A program made the position numbers and the translations under genes. Positions 1 to 8,935 of a stretch of 64,000 bases of DNA are shown piece by piece (the first letter of the stretch is position 1; each line of letters opens with the position of its first letter). The notes below the pieces were generated by a model that saw nothing but the letters and a program-made list of their open reading frames with translations, did not search any database and was not told the origin of the DNA. Origin of the DNA: Pseudomonadota bacterium (lineage in GTDB: Bacteria > Pseudomonadota > Gammaproteobacteria > Xanthomonadales > Ahniellaceae); contig JALHNO010000020.1 in NCBI GenBank assembly GCA_022843465.1, positions 25,147-89,146 on the forward strand, in the 5' to 3' direction.

Positions 1-1714
1 ACTCGTCTTCCTCGCGCTCCTGATGGGTCATGCGACCGGCATGCAGGGGGTTGGACCAGGGCAGGCACATGAAGCCGATTACGGTCGGCACCGTGGCGCC
101 CAGGGCGGCAGTCGGAACCCCGCGTGCCGCCAGCGCCGCGCCGACCTGACTGGGATTGGCCAGCGCAGCGGCACAGCCGAGCGAGCCATTCGGGCTGCTG
201 AAGCGCGAGTCGACTTCCTTTTCCTCGCGGGTGTAGCGCAGGCCAGCGGTCAGGTCGAAGGCATCGCTGAGGTGAATCGTGTTGTTGGTGAACAAGGCGA
301 GGCTGCGTGCATTCTGGTCGAATCGATCATCGGCGCCGCCACCGACAAAGGTGGTGCCGAACGGGCGCCCGGCCGCCTGCGAGAGAAAGAGTGCGGGATT
401 CGACAGATTCACTACACCGGCCGGAAATGCACCGGCGACACGGTTGAGCAGGGCAATCGACAGATAGGCCTCGTAGGCACTGCCAAGGTTGGTCTGGCCA
501 TGGCGCTCCAGATCTTCGTCCGAGTAGAACGCGCCGAACATCCAGTCCACCTTGTCAGTGGCACCGGTCAGGCGCAGCTCCTGGGTAAAGGTGTCGAATC
601 CATCGGAGGCTTCCTCAGGACCGAAGTCCCGATACCAGATGTCGGCGGTGCTGTAGTCGAGATCGGCGCCATTGATCGTCTGCCAGTCGCGCGACGAGGT
701 GATCGAAGTCAGGGTGCTGCCACCGAACCAGGGCAGGGACCAGTTGGCCTCGGCCGAGATGCCCTGATCCTCGATCTCCTGCTGGGTATCGCGGTTGCTG
801 TAGGCCAGTCGGCGGAATGGATCGGCGACCGCAATCACGCCCTCATCGGGTGCCACCGCATCGACGATGCCGGCCACCGAGCCACGCACGATCGTCACGC
901 CGGCGCAGCAGCGTTCATCGCGCCGGGTGTAGTCGGCGGCCACATTGATATCGAAATCTCCGCCGGGTGCAATCAGAAGCTGGCCGCGCACCGAATGGAA
1001 ATCCTGGTTGCTGTCCTCGTTGGCGGTGCGCGGACCGGCACCGGTACGAACGTCGAGAAAGCCATCGCGTTCGCGCTGGGTGGCATAGACGCGCATCGCG
1101 GCGGATTCTCCCAGCGCGGTGTTGAATGCGCCGGAATACCCCAGGGCCCCGTAGTTGCCAACGGTCAATTCGCCTTCGAACAGGGTTTCGAATACCGGTT
1201 TGCGGGTGACCACATTGATGATGCCGGCCGAGGTGTTCTTGCCGAACACCGTGCCCTGCGGGCCCTTCAGTACTTCGATGCGTTCAAGCTCACCGAGATC
1301 GCCGAAGCCGACGCCGTTGCGCGCGCGGTAGACGCCATCGATCACCACGCCCACCGAGGACTCCAGGCCGGTGTTGTCACCGACCGTGCCGACACCGCGG
1401 ATGCGCGCGGTGGTCAGCGCTTCATTCGCGGTGGAGGTCACCGTCAATCCGGGCACTACGATCTGCAGATCCTTGATGTCGCGCGCGCCCATGTCGCGCA
1501 GCAGCTGGTCGGATACCACCGTGATCGAGATTGGTACCTCCTGCAGCTGTTCCTCACGCTTCTGGGCGGTGACCGTGATCTCGCGCAGGGTCTTGGCCGC
1601 TTCGGCCGGGTCCTCGCCACTGTCCGCCGCATTCTGGGCGCCTGCCCCCGAAGCGCCGAGCACGGCGAAAATTGCGAGCACAGCGGCCCGTTGAACACGT
1701 GATACCTGCAGCAT
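1..1714 (-). CDS. TonB-dependent receptor (3' end beyond window)
   Basis: This is an outer-membrane TonB-dependent receptor, reading from an ATG at 1714 off the left edge, so the beta-barrel is incomplete (571 codons seen). It has a signal peptide (residues 1-26, ending GAGAQ), then the hallmark plug start EITVTAQKREEQLQEVPISI near residues 46-65. The plug continues with RIRGVG, VIDGVYRAR and LERIEVLKGPQGTVFGKN (about 110-160), followed by barrel strands such as AGLRYTREEK. The family imports siderophores, sugars or other large solutes using TonB energy. The TAQKREE plug type is common in proteobacterial receptors of unknown substrate. A purine-rich GGGAGGGG lies just upstream of the start. 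The long open frame on the opposite strand is a codon-bias shadow. The substrate cannot be told. Confidence 0.9.
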   Translation of the reverse strand, partial: MLQVSRVQRAAVLAIFAVLGASGAGAQNAADSGEDPAEAAKTLREITVTAQKREEQLQEVPISITVVSDQLLRDMGARDIKDLQIVVPGLTVTSTANEALTTARIRGVGTVGDNTGLESSVGVVIDGVYRARNGVGFGDLGELERIEVLKGPQGTVFGKNTSAGIINVVTRKPVFETLFEGELTVGNYGALGYSGAFNTALGESAAMRVYATQRERDGFLDVRTGAGPRTANEDSNQDFHSVRGQLLIAPGGDFDINVAADYTRRDERCCAGVTIVRGSVAGIVDAVAPDEGVIAVADPFRRLAYSNRDTQQEIEDQGISAEANWSLPWFGGSTLTSITSSRDWQTINGADLDYSTADIWYRDFGPEEASDGFDTFTQELRLTGATDKVDWMFGAFYSDEDLERHGQTNLGSAYEAYLSIALLNRVAGAFPAGVVNLSNPALFLSQAAGRPFGTTFVGGGADDRFDQNARSLALFTNNTIHLSDAFDLTAGLRYTREEKEVDSRFSSPNGSLGCAAALANPSQVGAALAARGVPTAALGATVPTVIGFMCLPWSNPLHAGRMTHQEREEDE

Positions 1715-1933
1715 GTGAACCCCTCCCAAGGTTGCGGATGACCAATGTGTGCGCAACGATCAGATCGCGGCAGCCTCCTCGCGAAGTGGCGCAAATCACG
1801 CTCTCGAATGCGGACCGGGGGAAGCTAACAAGGCAGTTTGCGAAAAAACGAAACTCTGGCGATGCGGTGGCTGGTCCGCACGCGCATTGCCGGCGTGGCG
1901 CCGGCAGGGATCATCCGTGACGATCAGCCAAGG

Positions 1934-2488
1934 CTAATCGGCGATCTGATCGTGGGCTTCGGCGGCTGAGGTGCTGCGGATGAAAACCTGATGGTTGCCG
2001 GGCTTCCAGGTCTTGCCGGCGTCTTCGGTGTATTCCATCTTCGACTCGAAGCGGTCCTCGCCCACGTTGAAGCGGGTAAAGCGCAATTGACTGAGTCCGT
2101 TGGCGGTCTTGAATTCAGGCGTGGTGCGCTGCTCGCCACTGAGTGCCCCGCTCATGATCCAGAGGCGGCCATCGCCGCCGACCGAGACCATCTCGATCTG
2201 GCTGCGTGCTTGATCAATATAGAACAGGATGCCGGCGCTCTGCTTCAGCTCCGGGATATCGCTGCGGCCGCTGACCACGCGATCAGGCACAACCCAGGAG
2301 AATTGGTAACTGCCCTGGACCGACTTCGCGATCGAGCCGTCCTCATTGAGAAACTCGGTGGTGACCGACCAGTTGCCGATGGACGAGCGCAGTTGCGCGG
2401 TCGAGTGCACCAGGTCGCTCTCCGGACGATCTTCCGCATGCAGGGCGCCGGCGCAGAGCAGCAGAGCAAGGCCGAGTGGTCGCAACAT
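1934..2488 (-). CDS. Exported protein, DUF1579-like fold (weak)
   Basis: This encodes a 184-residue protein with an N-terminal signal peptide (MLRPLGLALLLCAGALHAED). The start at 2488 is chosen because GGAGG sits seven bases upstream; a longer reading from 2521 has no such site. The mature part contains a repeated aromatic pattern (IGNWSVTTEF, GSYQFSWVVPDR, LWIMSG, KMEYTEDAGKTWK) like the barrel of DUF1579-type proteins that open with 'G.W'. I do not recognise it firmly. It lies between a TonB receptor and a HAD-type lipoprotein on the same strand, with 60 bases to the latter, so it may be co-transcribed with it. Its function is unknown. Confidence 0.65.
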   Translation of the reverse strand: MLRPLGLALLLCAGALHAEDRPESDLVHSTAQLRSSIGNWSVTTEFLNEDGSIAKSVQGSYQFSWVVPDRVVSGRSDIPELKQSAGILFYIDQARSQIEMVSVGGDGRLWIMSGALSGEQRTTPEFKTANGLSQLRFTRFNVGEDRFESKMEYTEDAGKTWKPGNHQVFIRSTSAAEAHDQIAD

Positions 2489-2548
2489 CAGGCACCTCCA
2501 GGGGTTCCATCGACAGATCACGGAGCGTCGTCTGCTCCGTGATTTGCG

Positions 2549-3520
2549 TCAGCCGCACTGCGCTGGCTGCATATTCCAGCGATCCGAGCGTCGACGATAG
2601 ACCTTGTGGATCAGCTGCTGCCATTTCTGGAGTGCACTGCGGGTCGCCTTCAATTTTTTCGGATCGCGTTGCTTGCTGACGCCCTTGTACAGATAGCCAT
2701 GGAAGTTGTAGCGCGCACCTGCGATCTCGGCATGCAGGGCATTGTGCATGGCATTGATGTTCTTGTAGCCATCATCGACCAGGACGATATCGCTGAATTT
2801 CTGGGGGTGACCGAGTTCGCCAAGCCGGGTGAACAACTTCAGCAGCATCTTGCCCTTGTCACGCCCGGTCGTCATCAGGATGCCGTTCGAGTAGACCACG
2901 GGCACCGGGCCCTTGGAGCTGGCTTCCATCCAGCTGGTGCCGTAGGTTTCTGCAAGGAAATTGCCGGGCAGCTGATAGCCGGCGCGCAGCAGTTCACGCT
3001 CGGTGCCACCGCGGTAGTAGGGATTGCGCGAGGTCAGCAGCAGCTTGGCAACCGTCAGGCCGTTGACCAGATCGACACCGGGTTTGCCTTCCACGGCGCT
3101 CTGCGTGCTGGCCTCATAGTGCAGGGCGATCATGTCGTACTCGCATTGCGGCTTGCCGGGTGTGCCATCGGCGAGTGCGGTTTCCCATTCGTACCAGCTG
3201 TCGCTGCCGAACAGGGTGTCCGAGGTCAGCAGGGTGTCGTCGATGTCCAGAACCAGCAGGGTGGTGGCGGGATCGAGCCGATCGAGATCGGCGGCAACGC
3301 TGCGGATCGTCGATGTGCAACGCAGCGTCGAACTGCCCTTGCCGACATCGGCGGCGAACTCCATCAGCACATTGCCATCGCAGTTGCCGAGTGCGCTGTC
3401 CTCACTCAGGGGCGTCGGCGCCGGGCCTGCGAGTGCCGCGGGTGCAGTCGATCGTGGTGCCATCGGCGCACAGGCAGCGAGCAGCAAGAGTGGCAGGGAC
3501 AACAGCAGGAAACGATTCAT
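2549..3520 (-). CDS. DUF2608 family HAD-like lipoprotein
   Basis: This is a predicted lipoprotein of 323 residues. The start at 3520 gives a clean lipoprotein signal (MNRFLLLSLPLLLLAAC, lipidated Cys17) and has GGAG eight bases upstream. The mature part has the DUF2608 version of the HAD phosphatase motif I, LLVLDIDDTLL, followed by SDSWYEWE. It also has a late acidic motif DIVLVDDGYKNI, the likely HAD motif IV. DUF2608 proteins are HAD-superfamily members of unknown substrate, known from several gammaproteobacteria and intracellular bacteria. A periplasmic phosphatase role is inferred from motif and location. A REP array follows upstream of its start, and the DUF1579-like gene lies downstream. 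Confidence 0.8.
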   Translation of the reverse strand: MNRFLLLSLPLLLLAACAPMAPRSTAPAALAGPAPTPLSEDSALGNCDGNVLMEFAADVGKGSSTLRCTSTIRSVAADLDRLDPATTLLVLDIDDTLLTSDTLFGSDSWYEWETALADGTPGKPQCEYDMIALHYEASTQSAVEGKPGVDLVNGLTVAKLLLTSRNPYYRGGTERELLRAGYQLPGNFLAETYGTSWMEASSKGPVPVVYSNGILMTTGRDKGKMLLKLFTRLGELGHPQKFSDIVLVDDGYKNINAMHNALHAEIAGARYNFHGYLYKGVSKQRDPKKLKATRSALQKWQQLIHKVYRRRSDRWNMQPAQCG

Positions 3521-3654
3521 CGGGCGGCTCCGGAAGCAGGGCGAAGGGCGACTCACATCGGGATGCCCAGTCACCGACCAAGCCGAATCAGACTACGCGC
3601 CGGTCCGGCGAGGGTCAACGCTGCTGGTGTGACAGAGGGTCGGGTCGCCAGCTT

Positions 3655-4138
3655 TGTGGGAGGCCCGAAGCGGGCCGACCCTGGTCTTTGAGGATTGTCG
3701 CAACGGTGGCACAGGATGGGCAGCACGGTCGCGCCAATCTGGCGCTCCCACATTTGGGGCGGGGCGTTGCCTGGGTGGGCGGCCCGGGGCGGGGCGACTG
3801 TGGTCGCGCAGGATCACACAGCGGTCGCGCCAATCTGGCGCTCCCACGATTCGGGGCAGGGCCTTGCCTGGGTGGGCGGCCCGGGGCGGGGCGACTGTGG
3901 TCGCGCAGGATTACACAGCGGTCGCGCCAATCTGGCGCTCCCACGATTCGGGGCAGGGCGTTGCCTGGGTGGGCGGCCCGGGGCAGGGCGACTGTGGTCG
4001 CGCAGGATTACACAGCGGTCGCGCCAATCTGGCGCTCCCACATTTGGGGCGGGGCGTTGCCTGGGTGGGCGGCCCGGGGCGGGGCGACTGTGGTCGCGCA
4101 GGATCACACAGCGGTCGCGCCAATCTGGCGCTCCCATA
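3655..4138. repeat. REP cluster: one inverted REP and five direct REPs in a ~97-bp tandem array
   Basis: A palindromic core, GCGCCA-ATC-TGGCGC with flanking GTC and TCCCA, recurs at 3728, 3824, 3921, 4018 and 4114. The intervals are 96, 97, 97 and 96 bases, and the whole spacer is repeated with few changes. On the minus strand each unit reads GGGAG-stem-CGAC, the usual REP layout. A related palindrome in the opposite orientation (GGAGGCCC-GAA-GCGGGCC-GAC) lies at 3655-3681. The array fills the space between the DUF2608 gene and the rhomboid stop codon, and its last unit ends two bases from that stop. The open frames across this stretch are products of the repeat and are not counted as genes. 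Confidence 0.9.
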
Positions 4139-4139
4139 G

Positions 4140-4979
4140 TCAGTGCAGGGTGGGCTTGTGGTCGCGATCTTCGTCGTCGGTGTCGGTGTCGTCGGCGGTC
4201 CCGCGCCGGCGATGGCCCGGGAACGACAGGATGCGGCCGCGCTCTTCCTCAGGGCGATGCCAGAGCACGGGTACGCCCTCTGGCCGCGGTACCTCCAGTT
4301 CGGCATCAACGGCCTCCTGGCGGCGCATGGCTTCGATTTCCTCTTCGATTTCCCAGCTGTACTTGCGGCGCGCTGGTGCCGGGTCACGGCGGCGAAACAG
4401 GAAGGCGCAGAGCAGGCCGGCGATGGCGCCAGTCAGGTGATACTCCCAGGAAATGCCTTCCTCACGCGGCGCGATGCTCAGCAGCATGCCGCCAAAGAAC
4501 ATGAAGGTCAGCATCGCCGCCGCGATCGAGGTGCGGTCGCGGCGGATCAGGCCGGAGAAGAAGACGAAGTACATCAGGCCATGGCTGAGTCCGCTGGCGC
4601 CGATGTGAAACGACGGCCGGCCGATCCACCAGGTGCCCAGCCCCGACAGCAGCCAGATCAGGGCGATCGTCAGCGGTGCCGAAGCTGGATAGCGATAGAG
4701 CAGCAGCACGCCCATGATGAGCAGGCCGAACGAATTGGCGAGCAGATGGTCGGCGCCACTGTGCAGCAGCGGCGCTGTCAATACGCCGATCAGGGATTCG
4801 GGGCTGCCGGGATAGAGCGCATAAGGCCGGGTGTCGATATGGAAATTCGACACCGCGCCCAGGATCAGCCACAGCGAGAGCACGAAAATAAGCACCAGCC
4901 AGACCGAACGCCAGAAGCGCGCCTGCAGCAGACGGGCCTCGGCGGCACTGGGGGGCGGTGGTGGGGTAAGGTCCAACAT
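4140..4979 (-). CDS. Rhomboid family intramembrane serine protease
   Basis: This is a 279-residue multi-pass membrane protein of the rhomboid family, which cleaves transmembrane segments of other proteins. With the start at 4979, the key residues are the HLLAN box at 78-82, catalytic Ser129 in GASG, and catalytic His181 in WEYHLTGAIAG, so the Ser-His dyad is intact. Six to seven hydrophobic segments lie between residues 25 and 195. The C-terminal 80 residues are charged and cytoplasmic-like (KYSWEIEEEIEAMRRQE). Earlier in-frame starts (up to 5102) are possible because no clear ribosome site marks 4979. It is divergent from the lipoprotein gene at 5117. The substrate is unknown. Confidence 0.85.
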   Translation of the reverse strand: MLDLTPPPPPSAAEARLLQARFWRSVWLVLIFVLSLWLILGAVSNFHIDTRPYALYPGSPESLIGVLTAPLLHSGADHLLANSFGLLIMGVLLLYRYPASAPLTIALIWLLSGLGTWWIGRPSFHIGASGLSHGLMYFVFFSGLIRRDRTSIAAAMLTFMFFGGMLLSIAPREEGISWEYHLTGAIAGLLCAFLFRRRDPAPARRKYSWEIEEEIEAMRRQEAVDAELEVPRPEGVPVLWHRPEEERGRILSFPGHRRRGTADDTDTDDEDRDHKPTLH

Positions 4980-5116
4980 GAACGGGACATGTGGCCGAAT
5001 CGGTGGCATGCAAGTGTGCAGGTCGCATTGATCCATTACCATGGCAGCCTTTGGCGTCTGGAAAATCGGGGTCCTTCCCGGTTCAGGCGCGATGTCTGGC
5101 AATTCAGGAGTGGTCT

Positions 5117-6892
5117 ATGCCCTTGGTTCTGCGTTCCCTGGTGGTTGCGCTCAGTGTCGCCATCGCTGCCTGTAGCGGCAGCAGCAACAGCAATAGCGAG
5201 CCGCCGCTCACCCAGAATCCGCCGACAGCGGTCACCCTGAATCTGCTCGGTCGCTACAGCACGGGCCAGTTCGGCGTCGGTGCGGCCGGTCCGCTGGCCT
5301 ATTACGGCGGCAACAAGACCGCCTATGTGGTCAATGCGCACGATGGCATGGTCGATGTGCTGAGCCTGACCACACCGGCTACGCCGACGCGGATGGCGCG
5401 TATCGATGCGGTGGCGATGGCGGCAACGGCCTTGATGCGTCCGATGGGTACGGTGTCAGCGGTGGCCGCCTACGATGATCCGGATGCCACCATGGACCGT
5501 GACCGCATCGCGGTTGCCGTCACCGGGGCGGGGCTGGCCGATGCCGGTGCAGTGGTTATCCTGAAGGCGGCCGATCGCGCCCTGGTGACGGTACTGGCGA
5601 CCGGTGTGGGGCCAAAATCGCTGGCTTTCAGCCAGGACGGCCGCTTTGTCGTCAGCGCCAACGAAGGCGCGCCCTCGGCAGACTATACGGTCGATCCGGA
5701 GGGCTCGATCGGCGTGATCGACCTGACGCCTGCCTTGGTACCGCCAGCCACTACGGCGCCGCCGGTGATCGCCCTGCTCGATTTCCGGGCATTCAATCTG
5801 AGCGGGGTCACCCCGATCCCGACGACCTCACGCGAGGCGGAAATCCTCGCCGATGTGCGCTTCACCAATCGTCCCGGGGCGACCCGCGCCATGGATTTTG
5901 AGCCTGAAGTGGTCACCACGGCGGTCAATTCCCGCGCCTATGTGAGCCTGCAGGAAAACAACGCGATGGCGACCGTGGCGCTCAGCCCGCCGCGCATCGA
6001 GACCATCATCGCGATCGGTGCCAAGGACTTCAACACTGCGACCAGCCGCATGGATGCCAGCGACGCCGATGGCGGTGGCATGCTGGCAGCGCGCAGGGTG
6101 TTCGGCTTGCGGCAGGCTGGTGGCATGGTGGCCTATCGCAACGCCGACGAGGTGCTGCTGATCACCGCCAATACCGGGGCACCGCGGATGTCACCCGGGT
6201 TCAATGAGACCACTCGAGCAGCCAACCTGGTCCTCGATCCAACCAATTACCCACCGGCCGATGGCCTGCAGCAGGACAGCAAGCTCGGCCGCCTGCTGGT
6301 TTCGGCGACCGAGGGCAATGCCCCCGCGCTGACCGGCCCTCCGGCGGTGCCGCAGGATCCGGATATCGAGAATATTGCCGCCTTCGGCGCGCGCTCGTTC
6401 TCGATCATCCGCGCCACCGGCCTTGCGGTCTTCGATAGCGGCGATGATTTCGAGCGGGTCACCCTGGAGCGCCTGGGCAGCAACTTCAATTCCAGCGCCA
6501 CGGCCAATGGCACCGGCGACAGCCGCTCAGCGGATATCGGCCCGGCACCGCGGGCACTCGCCCTCGGTCAGATCGACGGCGCGACGTTTGCCTTTATCGG
6601 CTTGTCCGAAGTCGGCGGCATCATGTCCTACGCGTTCGACAGCCGATTGCGCAGCGGCCGCTTCCTCGACTACCGCACCGAGCGCAATTTCAGCGTGCCG
6701 ACGACTACCGGCGTCGATGCCAATAACGATGGTGCGCTCGACAGCAATCCGGCGGCCGGCGATCTGGGTCCCGGCGCGATGCTGTTCGTTCCCTTGAGTG
6801 CGTCGCCGACTACCGATTCGTTGCTGATTGTCAGCAACAGCGTCAGCGGCACCACCACGATCTACGCGGTACGCCCGGTCACCACGCCCTGA
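5117..6892 (+). CDS. Choice-of-anchor I family lipoprotein
   Basis: This encodes a 591-residue exported lipoprotein; the signal ends VALSVAIAAC. The ATG at 5117 is preceded by AGGAG with six-base spacing, which rules out the longer in-frame reading from 4991. The protein has the features of the choice-of-anchor I domain: LLGRYSTGQFGVGAAG near the start, the SANEGAPSADYTVDPEGSIG segment, FSIIRATGLAVFDSGDDFE, the acidic loop DSRSADIGPAPRALALG, and FIGLSEVGGIMSYAFDS. These proteins look like beta-propellers resembling alkaline-phosphatase-associated domains. They appear with various cell-surface anchors, and here the anchor is an N-terminal lipid. No enzyme activity is established for the family. 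Confidence 0.85.
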   Translation: MPLVLRSLVVALSVAIAACSGSSNSNSEPPLTQNPPTAVTLNLLGRYSTGQFGVGAAGPLAYYGGNKTAYVVNAHDGMVDVLSLTTPATPTRMARIDAVAMAATALMRPMGTVSAVAAYDDPDATMDRDRIAVAVTGAGLADAGAVVILKAADRALVTVLATGVGPKSLAFSQDGRFVVSANEGAPSADYTVDPEGSIGVIDLTPALVPPATTAPPVIALLDFRAFNLSGVTPIPTTSREAEILADVRFTNRPGATRAMDFEPEVVTTAVNSRAYVSLQENNAMATVALSPPRIETIIAIGAKDFNTATSRMDASDADGGGMLAARRVFGLRQAGGMVAYRNADEVLLITANTGAPRMSPGFNETTRAANLVLDPTNYPPADGLQQDSKLGRLLVSATEGNAPALTGPPAVPQDPDIENIAAFGARSFSIIRATGLAVFDSGDDFERVTLERLGSNFNSSATANGTGDSRSADIGPAPRALALGQIDGATFAFIGLSEVGGIMSYAFDSRLRSGRFLDYRTERNFSVPTTTGVDANNDGALDSNPAAGDLGPGAMLFVPLSASPTTDSLLIVSNSVSGTTTIYAVRPVTTP

Positions 6893-6994
6893 TCGCGGGC
6901 GTCGGGTCTGGCCGCATGGCGGCCACTCCAGGCGCCCACGCCATGTCAGCCACCACGCTGGATTCCTGCAACCGCTGCCCGCCGGGCAGACGGT

Positions 6995-7840
6995 TTACGG
7001 TCCGTCGTCCGGGGTGATGTCGGAGGCGGGAACGCCGAGTTCATCCGGCAGTTCGTAGTCCGGCACTTCCTGACTGCAGTCACGGATCTGGCATCCGCGA
7101 CGTTGGAAATAGACGTCGCGCAGCAGCAGGTACTCGTCGGCGGCGTTCTCGGCAAAGGCTTCATTGGGCAGCGCTGCGGCGCGCGAAGTGATGCCGTACA
7201 GCACACCGGCGCCGGGCCCGAGCTTGCGCGTGCCGACGGTATTGATCGGACTGACCTGGGAATTGACCACGCGCGCAAAACCATCGCGTACGCTGGAAGG
7301 GCCAAACACAGGAAGCACCAGGTAGCGCGATCGCTGCCAGCCCCAGAGCGCAAAGGTCTGGCCAAAATCGGCGCGATATTCGGGCACCTTGCCGGCGCTG
7401 GCGACATCGAAGATGCCAGCCAGTCCCACCGTTGAGTTCAGCAGGAAGCGGAAGCCCGATTCCGTGGCCTTCTGGCCATGGCCCTGGACCAGCAGATTCA
7501 GCGCGACGATCGGCTCCTGCAGATTGTCGAAGAGATTGGTGACGCCCTGGCGCACCGGGCGGGGCACCACCTTGACGTAGCCACGAGCCACCGGCTTCAT
7601 CACCCGGCGATCGAGCCTGCGATTGAACTCGTGCATCCTGCGATTGCTGGGCTCCCAGGGGTCGAGGGCTGCACGCTCCTCGGCGGTGGTTGGGCCGTTG
7701 GCCAATTCTGCGCCCTCTCCGCGCAGCGCACGACCGCTGCAGGCCGAGAGCAGCACCACGAGCGCACAGATAGCGACCGGCAGCACGCGTTCGCGATGCC
7801 AGGACACCCTGACCTCAGCCGCCGACATTGACGGATCCAT
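6995..7840 (-). CDS. mlaA: MlaA (VacJ) outer-membrane lipoprotein
   Basis: MlaA is the outer-membrane part of the Mla system, which removes misplaced phospholipids from the outer leaflet and returns them to the inner membrane. The 281-residue product has a lipoprotein signal (ALVVLLSAC) and the family core: DPWEPSNRRMHEFNRRLDR, KPVARGYVKVVPRPVRQGV, LFDNLQEP and FLLNSTVGLAGIFDVA. The ATG at 7840 has AGGA seven bases upstream; 7828 is an alternative. It overlaps the 3' end of mlaC, so it is the last gene of a single mlaFEDCA transcript. In Escherichia coli mlaA is unlinked from mlaFEDCB. Confidence 0.92.
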   Translation of the reverse strand: MDPSMSAAEVRVSWHRERVLPVAICALVVLLSACSGRALRGEGAELANGPTTAEERAALDPWEPSNRRMHEFNRRLDRRVMKPVARGYVKVVPRPVRQGVTNLFDNLQEPIVALNLLVQGHGQKATESGFRFLLNSTVGLAGIFDVASAGKVPEYRADFGQTFALWGWQRSRYLVLPVFGPSSVRDGFARVVNSQVSPINTVGTRKLGPGAGVLYGITSRAAALPNEAFAENAADEYLLLRDVYFQRRGCQIRDCSQEVPDYELPDELGVPASDITPDDGP

Positions 7841-8420
7841 TGCGCAGTCCTGCAATCACCTGGTCCAGCGTCTGGTTGCGCAACTGCTCCTCGAACTGGT
7901 TGCGATAGGTCTGCACATAGGAGACTCCTTCAACGAGCACGTCGAAGATCTTCCAGCTGCCGTCGACCTGGCGCACCATATAGTCGACGGGTACCGGGGC
8001 ACCGTCGGCACGTGCCAGTTCGGTGGCAACGCGCATCAGTTTGCCATCGCGCAGCGGTGTCTCGGAGAGTACCTTGACGTCGACATTGGGATCGAAATCG
8101 AGCATGGCCTTGCCGTAACGGCGCATCAGATTGGCGAGCAGGGCATGTGCGAAGGCATCGATGGTTTCGGCATTGACGCCGCGACTGTGTCGACCCAGCA
8201 CCAGGCGTGCCGAGTACTGATGGTCAAAGGTCTGCTCGAGTTGCTCCAGCATGAAGGCTTCCAGCTTGCCAGCGTCGGCGCGGAACTCGGCGCGTCGCTT
8301 GACCAGGGTGGTCAGCACGACTTCCGCACTCTGCTCCACCATGTCGCGCGGGCGCTCGGGTGCGGCCTGGACGGTGCCCAGTCCGATCAAGGCACACAGG
8401 AAGAGGGCAGGCAGGCGCAT
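7815..8420 (-). CDS. mlaC: MlaC periplasmic phospholipid carrier
   Basis: This 201-residue periplasmic protein has a signal peptide (MRLPALFLCALIGLGTVQAAP) and the MlaC/Ttg2D fold. Typical segments are LEQTFDHQYSARLVLG, VRQVDGSWKIFDVLVEGVSYVQTYRNQF and the C-terminal LDQVIAGL. It shuttles phospholipid between MlaA in the outer membrane and the MlaFED complex in the inner membrane. Its start codon shares one base with the mlaD stop (TGATG arrangement), which suggests translational coupling. The 3' end overlaps the start of mlaA. Confidence 0.93.
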   Translation of the reverse strand: MRLPALFLCALIGLGTVQAAPERPRDMVEQSAEVVLTTLVKRRAEFRADAGKLEAFMLEQLEQTFDHQYSARLVLGRHSRGVNAETIDAFAHALLANLMRRYGKAMLDFDPNVDVKVLSETPLRDGKLMRVATELARADGAPVPVDYMVRQVDGSWKIFDVLVEGVSYVQTYRNQFEEQLRNQTLDQVIAGLRNGSVNVGG

Positions 8421-8923
8421 CAGGGTGTCTCCGTGGAAGGGCTGTCGGCGCCGGGCGCCGTCGCATCGGGCGTGCCGGGCTTGCCATTGCCAAACATGTA
8501 TTTGCCAATCAGGTTTTCCAGCACGATGGCCGATTGGGTCAGCACGATCTCATCGCCGTCGCCGAGTACTTCGAGCTCGCCACCGGGGCTGATCGCAATA
8601 TAACGCTCGCCGAGCAGGCCGGCGGTATTGATGGCAGCCGAACTGTCGGCTGGCAGCGCACCCGCGTCGGCGCTGAGGCGCAGGCTGACGATGGCATCGT
8701 AGCGTTCCGGGTCAAGCCGGATGTCGGCGACCTCACCAATCTTGACCCCGGCGATCTTGACCGGCGCGCGCAGACGTAGCTCGCCGAGATTGGAGAAGCG
8801 TGCAGTCACCGAGTAGGAGGCGCCGCCGAGCCGGCTGCGTACATCGGTCGACGAGAAGGCAAGGGCGAGCGCACAGCCGAATCCCAGCAGGATGAAGGCA
8901 CCGACACCGATTTCAGGTTTCAT
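8420..8923 (-). CDS. mlaD: MlaD, MCE-domain substrate-binding protein
   Basis: This 167-residue protein has one N-terminal membrane anchor (GVGAFILLGFGCALALAF) and a single MCE domain (about 37-115: YSVTARFSNLGELRLRAPVKIAGVKIGEV, then LPADSSAAINTAGLLGERYIAISPGG). MlaD forms a hexameric ring on the MlaE permease and passes lipid to MlaC. The C-terminal tail is Pro/Asp-rich and low in complexity. It sits between mlaE (12-base gap) and mlaC (one-base overlap) in the operon. Confidence 0.93.
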   Translation of the reverse strand: MKPEIGVGAFILLGFGCALALAFSSTDVRSRLGGASYSVTARFSNLGELRLRAPVKIAGVKIGEVADIRLDPERYDAIVSLRLSADAGALPADSSAAINTAGLLGERYIAISPGGELEVLGDGDEIVLTQSAIVLENLIGKYMFGNGKPGTPDATAPGADSPSTETP

Positions 8924-8935
8924 GACAGGCTCATC

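Noticed and set aside
23..1702. 559-residue open frame on the plus strand
   Set aside because: It is the antisense of a clear TonB-dependent receptor reading on the minus strand; its product has no recognisable family features.
3160..4504. Several long open frames across the REP array on both strands
   Set aside because: They translate the tandem repeat itself (repeating ANLALP and RQSGAPT strings) and overlap the DUF2608 and rhomboid genes.
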